Assembly (NCBI RefSeq): GCF_007858275.1
Contig: NZ_VFEV01000005.1
Coordinates: 124,001-188,000, forward strand
Length of the DNA stretch: 64,000 bases
Reading direction: 5' to 3'
Origin: Pseudomonas proteolytica
Lineage (GTDB): Bacteria > Pseudomonadota > Gammaproteobacteria > Pseudomonadales > Pseudomonadaceae
The translations under genes were made by a program, and so were the position numbers. Below the pieces are notes generated by a model, which made no database searches, was not told the DNA's origin, and saw only the letters and a list, made by a program, of their open reading frames with translations. This document shows, piece after piece, positions 57,552-64,000 of this stretch; the stretch's first letter is position 1; each line of letters starts with the position of its first letter.

Positions 57552-59602
57552 GTGCTCAAGATTTCCTGGTTGAACTGGGCACCGAAGAGCTGCCACCCAA
57601 GGCCCTCAACACCCTGGCCGACGCATTTCTGGCCGGTATCGAAAAAGGCCTGCAGACTGCCGGCCTGAAGTTTGAAGCCAAGAAGGTCTACGCCGCGCCA
57701 CGTCGCCTGGCGGTGTTGCTGACCGCGCTGCAAACCCAGCAGCCGGACCGCAACATCAACCTCGACGGCCCGCCACGCCAGGCCGCTTTCGATGCCGAAG
57801 GCAACCCGACCCAGGCCGCCCTGGGTTTTGCCAAGAAGTGCGGCGTCGAGCTGAGCGAGATCGACCAAAGTGGCCCGAAACTGCGTTTCAGCCAGGTCAT
57901 CACCGGCAAGCCGACTGCCAGCCTGCTGCCGACCATCGTTGAAGATTCGCTGAACGACCTGCCGATCCCCAAGCGCATGCGCTGGGGCGCACGCAAGGAA
58001 GAGTTCGTTCGTCCGACCCAATGGTTGGTAATGCTGCTCGGTGATCAAGTCATCGATTGCACCATCCTCGCCCAGAAGGCCGGCCGCGACTCCCGTGGCC
58101 ATCGCTTCCACCACCCGCAAAACGTGCGCATCGGTTCGCCGGCCAGCTACCTCGAAGACCTGCGTGCAGCCTATGTGCTGGCGGATGCCAACGAGCGTCG
58201 CGAGCTGATCAGCAAGCGCACCGAAGAGCTGGCTCGTTTGCAGGAAGGCACCGCCATCGTGCCACCAAGCCTGCTCGACGAAGTAACCGCGCTGGTCGAG
58301 TGGCCGGTGCCGCTGGTGTGCTCGTTCGAAGAGCGCTTCCTCGATGTGCCACAAGAAGCCTTGATCACCACCATGCAGGACAACCAGAAGTACTTCTGCC
58401 TGCTGGATGTGGACGGCAAATTGCTGCCGCGCTTTATCACCGTGGCCAACATCGAAAGCAAGGACCCGCAGCAGATCATCGCTGGTAACGAAAAAGTCGT
58501 ACGCCCGCGCCTGACCGATGCCGAGTTCTTCTTCAAGCAAGACAAGAAGCAGAAGCTCGAAGACTTCAACCTGCGCCTGCAGAACGTGGTGTTCCAAGAA
58601 AAACTTGGCAGCGTCTACGACAAGGCTGTGCGGGTTTCCAAGCTGGCGGCCTACATCGCGCCACGTATTGGCGGCGATGCGGCCTTGGCCGCCCGCGCTG
58701 GCCTGTTGTGCAAATGCGACCTGGCCACCGAGATGGTCGGCGAGTTCCCGGAAATGCAAGGTGTTGCCGGTTACTACTACGCGCTCAATGACGGCGAGCC
58801 TGAAGACGTCGCCCTGGCCTTGAACGAGCAGTACATGCCCCGCGGTGCTGGCGCCGAACTGCCGACCACCCTGACCGGCGCGGCCGTAGCCATCGCTGAC
58901 AAGCTGGACACCCTGGTGGGGATCTTCGGTATCGGCATGTTGCCCACCGGCAGCAAAGACCCGTATGCCCTGCGCCGTGCGGCCCTGGGCGTGCTGCGCA
59001 TCCTGATCGACAAGAAGCTGGACCTGGACCTGACCCAGGCCGTGGTGTTTGCAGTTGGTCAGTTCGGCGCCAAGGTCAAGCAAGCCGGTTTGGCCGAGCA
59101 AGTGCTGGAGTTCGTGTTCGACCGCCTGCGTGCGCGCTACGAAGACGAAGGCGTGGACGTTTCCGTCTACCTGTCGGTGCGTGCCCTGCAACCGGGTTCG
59201 GCACTGGACTTCGACCAACGTGTGCAGGCCGTACAGGCCTTCCGCAAGCTGCCGGAAGCCGATGCCCTGGCCGCCGTGAACAAGCGCGTGTCGAACCTGC
59301 TGAGCAAGGCCGAAGGCCTGGGCACCGGCGACGTCGATCCTGGCCTGTTTGCCGATGCCAAGGAGTTCTCGCTGAACTCGGCTATCGCCAAGGCAGAAAA
59401 CGCAGTGAAACCGCTGATCGCCGAGCGCAACTACGCCGAAGCACTGGCGCGCCTGGCCACCTTGCGTGAGCCGGTGGATGCGTTCTTCGAAGCGGTGATG
59501 ATCAATGCCGAAGATGCTGGCGTGCGGAAAAACCGCTACGCCATGCTGGCGCGTCTGCGCGGTTTGTTCGTCAACATCGCTGACATTTCGACGCTGAGCT
59601 GA
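57548..59602 (+). CDS. glyS: Glycyl-tRNA synthetase beta chain
   Basis: A 684-residue subunit that recognises tRNA-Gly. [20 protein letters not shown] starts it, SRGHRFHHP and the HD-type region ([20 protein letters not shown]) are visible, and the C-terminal DALR-like anticodon domain ends near [11 protein letters not shown]. It is coupled to glyQ (ATGA) and followed two bases later by gmhB. Confidence 0.96.
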   Translation: MSAQDFLVELGTEELPPKALNTLADAFLAGIEKGLQTAGLKFEAKKVYAAPRRLAVLLTALQTQQPDRNINLDGPPRQAAFDAEGNPTQAALGFAKKCGVELSEIDQSGPKLRFSQVITGKPTASLLPTIVEDSLNDLPIPKRMRWGARKEEFVRPTQWLVMLLGDQVIDCTILAQKAGRDSRGHRFHHPQNVRIGSPASYLEDLRAAYVLADANERRELISKRTEELARLQEGTAIVPPSLLDEVTALVEWPVPLVCSFEERFLDVPQEALITTMQDNQKYFCLLDVDGKLLPRFITVANIESKDPQQIIAGNEKVVRPRLTDAEFFFKQDKKQKLEDFNLRLQNVVFQEKLGSVYDKAVRVSKLAAYIAPRIGGDAALAARAGLLCKCDLATEMVGEFPEMQGVAGYYYALNDGEPEDVALALNEQYMPRGAGAELPTTLTGAAVAIADKLDTLVGIFGIGMLPTGSKDPYALRRAALGVLRILIDKKLDLDLTQAVVFAVGQFGAKVKQAGLAEQVLEFVFDRLRARYEDEGVDVSVYLSVRALQPGSALDFDQRVQAVQAFRKLPEADALAAVNKRVSNLLSKAEGLGTGDVDPGLFADAKEFSLNSAIAKAENAVKPLIAERNYAEALARLATLREPVDAFFEAVMINAEDAGVRKNRYAMLARLRGLFVNIADISTLS

Positions 59603-59604
59603 TC

Positions 59605-60141
59605 ATGTTGAAACTGCTGATTCTCGATCGGGACGGGGTGATCAACTACGACTCCGACGCTTACATCAAGTCGGTAGAGGAGTGGATCCCGCTGCCCGGC
59701 TCGATCGAGGCCATCGCGCAGTTGAGCAAGGCCGGCTGGACGGTAGCCATTGCTACCAACCAGTCCGGCATCGCCCGCGGCTACTACGACATCGCCACCC
59801 TGGACGCCATGCACGCGCGCTTGCGCACGTTGGTGGCAGAGCAGGGCGGTGAGGTGGGGCTGGTGGTGTATTGCCCCCACGGGCCGGACGAGGGCTGCGA
59901 TTGCCGCAAACCCAAGCCTGGCATGTTGAAAATCATTTCAGAACATTACAAGGTGCCCCTGGCTGGGATATGGTTCGTCGGGGACAGTCTCGGTGACCTG
60001 GAGGCGGCCAAAGCCGTCGACTCTCAGCCAGTTTTGGTAAAGACCGGAAAAGGCGAAAAGACCCAGGCGAAAAACCTGCCGGTAGGCACCTTGATTTTTG
60101 ACGATCTGGCGGCGGTTGCCGCAGAACTTATCAACAACTAG
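59605..60141 (+). CDS. gmhB: D-glycero-beta-D-manno-heptose-1,7-bisphosphate 7-phosphatase
   Basis: A 178-residue HAD-family phosphatase of the LPS heptose pathway. LLILDRDGVINYDSD has the nucleophile and acid Asp pair, AIATNQSGIARGYY is the second motif and CPHGPDEGCDCRKPKPGM holds the zinc-binding Cys cluster. It lies between glyS and plsC as in P. aeruginosa. Confidence 0.94.
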   Translation: MLKLLILDRDGVINYDSDAYIKSVEEWIPLPGSIEAIAQLSKAGWTVAIATNQSGIARGYYDIATLDAMHARLRTLVAEQGGEVGLVVYCPHGPDEGCDCRKPKPGMLKIISEHYKVPLAGIWFVGDSLGDLEAAKAVDSQPVLVKTGKGEKTQAKNLPVGTLIFDDLAAVAAELINN

Positions 60142-60223
60142 TCGCCCTCGACTTCCTGACCAAGGATTGTTCGGGAGTGCACTTTTAACAGGCGGGCGTT
60201 GTCCCGCAACGGTAAATGCTGCC

Positions 60224-60994
60224 ATGTCGATTTTGCAGGCCATCAGAACCTTCTTCTTTTACCTGCTGCTGGGCACCAGTTCGTTTCTCTGGTGCACCCT
60301 GAGCTTTTTTATTGCGCCCTTTTTGCCATTCAAGGCGCGCTATCGCTTTATCAACGTCTATTGGTGCCGCTGCGCGTTGTGGCTGACCAAGGTGTTCCTG
60401 GGCATCCGTTTCGAGGTCAAGGGCGCCGAGAATGTCCCGGACCAGCCGTGCGTGATCCTGTCGAACCACCAGAGCACCTGGGAGACGTTTTTTCTTTCTG
60501 CCTACTTCTCGCCCCTGAGCCAGGTGCTCAAGCGTGAGTTGCTGTTCGTACCGTTCTTTGGTTGGGCCATGGCCATGCTGCGCCCGATTGCCATCGACCG
60601 CGACAACCCCAAGGCCGCGCTCAAGCATGTGGCCAAGAAAGGTGACGAACTGCTCAAGGACGGCGTTTGGGTCCTGATCTTCCCTGAGGGCACCCGCGTT
60701 CCCTTTGGCACGGTCGGCAAGTTCTCCCGGGGCGGTACGGCACTGGCGGTCAACGCCAATCTGCCGGTGCTGCCGATTGCCCACAATGCCGGCAAGTTCT
60801 GGCCCAAGGAAGGCTGGGCCAAGCGCAAGGGCACCATCACTGTGGTGATCGGCGAGCCGATGTATGCCGAAGGGGAAGGACCGCGTGCAATTGCCGCGCT
60901 CAATGACCGCGCTGCAGCCTGGAATGAAGCGCAGCAACGGGCCATGGGTTCGCTGCCGCCACTGCCGGTTGCCGAAGACCGCGCGGTGATCTGA
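60224..60994 (+). CDS. plsC: 1-acyl-sn-glycerol-3-phosphate acyltransferase
   Basis: A 256-residue inner-membrane enzyme that makes phosphatidic acid. It has an N-terminal hydrophobic anchor (FFFYLLLGTSSFLWCTLSFF), the catalytic motif SNHQSTWETFFLS with Glu in place of the more common Asp, and the phosphate-binding FPEGTRVPFGTVGKFSRGG. The ATG at 60224 fits the family. In P. aeruginosa the orthologue is next to gyrB; here a terminator and a kinase gene follow. Confidence 0.92.
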   Translation: MSILQAIRTFFFYLLLGTSSFLWCTLSFFIAPFLPFKARYRFINVYWCRCALWLTKVFLGIRFEVKGAENVPDQPCVILSNHQSTWETFFLSAYFSPLSQVLKRELLFVPFFGWAMAMLRPIAIDRDNPKAALKHVAKKGDELLKDGVWVLIFPEGTRVPFGTVGKFSRGGTALAVNANLPVLPIAHNAGKFWPKEGWAKRKGTITVVIGEPMYAEGEGPRAIAALNDRAAAWNEAQQRAMGSLPPLPVAEDRAVI

Positions 60995-61127
60995 CGTTCT
61001 GTGGATAACCTGTGTACGGTTTGTTGGCGAAAAGCAGTTTTTGGCTTATAGGCTTATGATTTGATTACATATTTCTTAAGCTAATAAAACACCGAAAAAC
61101 GTGCATAAGTTTTTTCGACCGTTGAAG

Positions 61128-61151
61128 ACCGGCCCTTGCGGCCGGTTTTTT
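61128..61151 (+). terminator. Rho-independent terminator after plsC
   Basis: ACCGGCC and GGCCGGT pair around CTTGC and a T-run follows. It ends the glyQS-gmhB-plsC strand and lies 13 bases before the end of the convergent kinase gene. Confidence 0.85.
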
Positions 61152-61163
61152 ATGCACAGCTGT

Positions 61164-63467
61164 TTACTCTTCCCACAACGGCAACTGCAGGCTGAAAACC
61201 GTGCCTTGCCCGACCTCACTCGCACACTCGATCCGGCCCCCATGGCGGTCCATGACCGCCTTGACCATGGTCAGGCCCAACCCAAGGCCTTCGCTGCCCT
61301 GGGCCGAAGCAAAACGTCGGTATTGGCTGAACAGTTCGGGAAGCTCCTGGGCCGCGATGCCGGGCCCCTGGTCCTGGATATGACAGGCCAACCATTGGCC
61401 TTTGCGTTCGAGTCGCACCGTCACTGTGGTGCCGGATGGGCTGTACTTGATCGCATTCTCCATCAGGTTGAACAAGGCTCGGGTCAGTAGGGATTGATCC
61501 GCCAGGACCATGTCCTCACCCGCCTCGTCCAGGTCGTGGACCAATTGGATCTTTTTCAGTTGGGCCAGCAGCGCTACCTGGTCAAACGCATCGAGCACCA
61601 GCATGGCAAACAGGCTGGGCTCAAACTGGTAGCCGTCGGACTCGGCCTTGGCCAATTGAACGAACGACTCGGTCAAACTCAATGCCCGCCGCACTTGCTG
61701 TTCGATCTGGGTAAATACCTGCCAGACGTCAGAGGCCTCATGTCGCTGCACATCCAACAACGCCAGAATGGCTGAGTGGGGCGCCCGCAGATCATGGGAG
61801 AGGAAGCGCAGCAGGGTTTCACGTTGCTGTTGGGCGTCACGTTCGATACTCAGGTCAGTCAGGCTCAGCAGCCAACCCAACGCCACATCACCGTCGACCG
61901 GTAACAACGGTGCCAACTCCAGGCGCAGGCTGCGTTGCTGGGTGTCGCGGAACTCGACGATTTCCAGGGCTGACAGCGGCGTGCTCACCCCGCCTTGCAA
62001 GGGCGGGTAGCCCAATGCCTTGAGTTGCTGTAGCAGGTTCTCGGTAATCAGCTCGTTGCCAAATACATCCCGGGCGATGCGATTGGCCAGCAGGATTTCG
62101 CCCGTGGGATCGGTAATCAGGGTCGCGACCGGCAGGCACTCCAGGCCGTCGGCCATAAAACGCCGGGTGTCGCGGGTGCGGCTGACCGCTTGCTCCAGGG
62201 CCACGATACGGCCCTGCAATACATCGCCCTTGCTGACGGCGGCACGACGGCGTTCCGGCAGCACCTTGGGCTCACTGTCTAGGCGCGCCAACTCCCAGCC
62301 GAAATAGGCCAGGATTACGCTCAGGCGACGCCAGTTCCAGATCAGATAGCCGAGCAACATGCCGACCAACGTGGCTGCTGGCGACCACCAGAGCCCCAGG
62401 CGCAACAAGCCCCAGGAAGCGAGGAGGGCACCCACCATACAACCCAGGCTCAGCCACAGGGCATAACGCGGGCGCAACAGCAGCAGGCCCAGCAGCAATG
62501 CCACCAGCGAGGTAGACAGCAGCGTGGCCAGCCAGCCAGGCAACACGGTAATGCTGCGCCCTTGCAGCAGGCCGTTGAGAATATTGGCCTGGATCTCGAC
62601 ACCTGGGGTCGTGCCAACGCTGGCCGAAAGCGGTGTCACGTAGCGATCGCCCATGCCTGGCGCGGTGGCTCCCACCAGGATGATCCGATCGCGCAACAGT
62701 TGGGCCGGGACTTCACCGCGCAGCACGCTGACATAGGGCACGCTGGGAAAGCCGTTATCGGCGGCGATAAATGGAATGCGGATGGCATTGTCCCGTTGCC
62801 AATCACTGGTTTCCGAAGACGCTGGCAGCCCCGGCATGTCGGCCTGTTGGCCGGTCAGTTCGAAGGCCAGCCACGCCAACTGCGGGACCAGTTGCCCCGG
62901 CGGCCCTTCACGCAAATAGAGGCTGCGCACAATACCGTCGCTGTCCGCTTCCACGTTGATATGACCCACCGCCCTGGCACAGTCGCGCAGTGGCAGCACG
63001 GGGAGGATTTGCGTGAGGGGTTGCCCCAAGCGCGGCGTGCCTTCGCGAATCAACGGCAGCAGCACATTGCCGGCCTTGCAGATCGCCTGGGCCAGGCGCT
63101 GATCATTGGCCGGCTCGCGTGCCGGTTCGCTGAAGATCACATCGAGCAGGATCCCGGCAGGTTTGGCGGCACTCAATTGGTCGATCAGGTCGGCATGCAG
63201 ACGCCGCGACCAAGGCCATTGGCCAAGCTCCCTGAGGCTCATGTCATCAATGCTCACCAACAGGATGCGCGGGTCCACCTGCAACGGCGCCATGCGCCGC
63301 AAGCTGTCGTACAACAGGTTATTCAGGGACAGGCCAGGGCTCAGGGACAACAAGGCCGTCATCGGCAGCAGGAGCAGGCTGATCCACAGCCATTCCCTGA
63401 CCAGCCCATTGAACAGGCGCTGGGCCTGGCTCGGCTGACGTTGTTCAGCCCGGCGCCACCACTTCAC
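61164..63467 (-). CDS. CHASE2-domain sensor histidine kinase
   Basis: A 767-residue membrane kinase. One N-terminal membrane segment is followed by a periplasmic CHASE2 domain (about 45-320; ILLVSIDDMSLRELGQWPWSRR and GDRYVTPLSASVGTTPGVEIQA), three membrane segments (about 320-395), a PAS-like domain (about 440-540), HisKA with the phospho-acceptor His in FLSHDLRAPHSA near 560, and HATPase with NLMENAIKYSPSG and GLGLGLTMVKAVMDRHGG. The ligand is unknown and no response regulator lies next to it in the window. The preceding FecR-domain gene ends 18 bases upstream, so both are probably cotranscribed. Confidence 0.92.
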   Translation of the reverse strand: MKWWRRAEQRQPSQAQRLFNGLVREWLWISLLLLPMTALLSLSPGLSLNNLLYDSLRRMAPLQVDPRILLVSIDDMSLRELGQWPWSRRLHADLIDQLSAAKPAGILLDVIFSEPAREPANDQRLAQAICKAGNVLLPLIREGTPRLGQPLTQILPVLPLRDCARAVGHINVEADSDGIVRSLYLREGPPGQLVPQLAWLAFELTGQQADMPGLPASSETSDWQRDNAIRIPFIAADNGFPSVPYVSVLRGEVPAQLLRDRIILVGATAPGMGDRYVTPLSASVGTTPGVEIQANILNGLLQGRSITVLPGWLATLLSTSLVALLLGLLLLRPRYALWLSLGCMVGALLASWGLLRLGLWWSPAATLVGMLLGYLIWNWRRLSVILAYFGWELARLDSEPKVLPERRRAAVSKGDVLQGRIVALEQAVSRTRDTRRFMADGLECLPVATLITDPTGEILLANRIARDVFGNELITENLLQQLKALGYPPLQGGVSTPLSALEIVEFRDTQQRSLRLELAPLLPVDGDVALGWLLSLTDLSIERDAQQQRETLLRFLSHDLRAPHSAILALLDVQRHEASDVWQVFTQIEQQVRRALSLTESFVQLAKAESDGYQFEPSLFAMLVLDAFDQVALLAQLKKIQLVHDLDEAGEDMVLADQSLLTRALFNLMENAIKYSPSGTTVTVRLERKGQWLACHIQDQGPGIAAQELPELFSQYRRFASAQGSEGLGLGLTMVKAVMDRHGGRIECASEVGQGTVFSLQLPLWEE

Positions 63468-63485
63468 CGTCCCAACACCGCGGTG

Positions 63486-64000
63486 CTACTGCACACGGGT
63501 GGCAGGTGGGTAATAGAAGATGTCATAAACACCTGTTTCTCCTTCCAGTCCCTGGTCATCAAAGGCCGACACGCGCACGTGATAGAACGAGGCCTTGAGT
63601 CCAGTGAAGCTCAAGCGCGGTTCACTGGAGAAGTTTTCCTGCTTGATGTTCATGAAGGTTTTATCGGTAGCCACCTGCGCACGGTAGCGCTGGGCCCCCG
63701 GTTGCGGGTGCAGGATCAATGTCCAGACCGGCGCATCGCCTTTCTGGCCGTCCTGGCCCATCAGGCGCGGAGCAGGCAATAAGTCGACCGTCTTCAACTC
63801 GCCCTGCGTCTTGAGCAACAACCCTTGTCGAGCGCCAACCTTCAGCTCACCGTCCACCGGACCCGTCTGCGGTTTTTTCTTGAGCTGTTTGCCCTGCGGT
63901 TGCGACTCGCTGCGGCTGGCGGCCACCTGGCCGTTGAGCACTTCGACAACCGATTGCTGATCGTCATTACGCACACGGAAATGCGTCCCGCGCACGCCAA
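63486..64000 (-). CDS. FecR-domain protein, C-terminal part (runs off the window)
   Basis: The frame is open to the window edge and enters with GVRGTHFRVRNDDQQSVVEV, the FecR-domain core (GTxFRV), followed by VLNGQVAAS and LKVGARQGLLLKTQG. The C-terminal part (VWTLILHPQPGAQRYRAQVA and SFYHVRVSAFDDQGLEG) looks like one fibronectin/Ig-like module. Proteins that combine FecR with LysM and such modules are often encoded beside CHASE2 signalling proteins; the N-terminus is not available to test for LysM. It is not the sigma-regulating FecR at 17181-18161. Confidence 0.8.
   Translation of the reverse strand, partial: GVRGTHFRVRNDDQQSVVEVLNGQVAASRSESQPQGKQLKKKPQTGPVDGELKVGARQGLLLKTQGELKTVDLLPAPRLMGQDGQKGDAPVWTLILHPQPGAQRYRAQVATDKTFMNIKQENFSSEPRLSFTGLKASFYHVRVSAFDDQGLEGETGVYDIFYYPPATRVQ

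Noticed and set aside
55959..57596. 545-residue minus-strand frame joining tag with sequence opposite glyQ
   Set aside because: Only the 185 C-terminal residues resemble Tag; the extension is antisense to glyQ. The tag start was placed at 56516.
57461..59218. 585-residue minus-strand frame opposite glyS
   Set aside because: Shadow of glyS, no family motifs.

Overview
The window reads as Pseudomonas chromosome, most likely the P. fluorescens group. This rests on the GC-rich codon use, the recognisable gene order (trpI/trpBA, hemF-aroE, qor, tsaC, dprA, def-fmt-rsmB-trkA, lpxL-type acyltransferase, tag, glyQS, gmhB, plsC), and at least a dozen REP doublets of the types known from fluorescent pseudomonads. 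In other pseudomonads the glyQS-gmhB-plsC block lies beside gyrB and the replication origin, so the right end of the window probably approaches oriC. No rRNA, tRNA, CRISPR array, prophage or complete insertion sequence was seen.

Left part (1-16.5 kb): a homocysteine S-methyltransferase start diverges from an amino-acid ABC transporter (binding protein and permease). A small hipB-like gene is coupled to an N-terminal-only hipA-like fragment behind four evenly spaced palindromes. An autotransporter follows that is almost only barrel. Then come the two-subunit pyruvate carboxylase with a divergent LysR regulator, an RpiR/HexR-like regulator with a clear palindromic operator, a membrane PAS-GGDEF-EAL protein, UvrD and a Tim44-like membrane protein.

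The most notable locus is 16.5-23.9 kb. It holds a Fur-box-preceded FecI-type sigma factor, a FecR-type anti-sigma factor, a TonB-dependent receptor with a signalling domain, a small cysteine-free secreted protein with a TbpB-like C-terminal barrel (hemophilin type), and a Slam-family outer-membrane translocon. Together they look like a type XI secretion (Slam) heme or metal piracy system under cell-surface signalling. A strong terminator-like hairpin between the cargo and its translocon would favour cargo over Slam.

Middle part (24-45 kb): housekeeping and stress genes (SUKH protein, CPA2 antiporter, thioesterase, lipoproteins, OsmC, dodecin, DUF883), trpI/trpBA, a D-galactonate catabolic operon (dgoK-dgoA-dgoD-MFS), and a choline-O-sulfate locus (LysR regulator, betC, choX-type binding protein, SulP transporter).

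Right part (45-64 kb): conserved origin-proximal core genes. A LysM gene expected between dprA and def is reduced to what looks like its ribosome binding site and first codons. After plsC, a CHASE2 histidine kinase and a FecR-domain protein occur where gyrB is often found.
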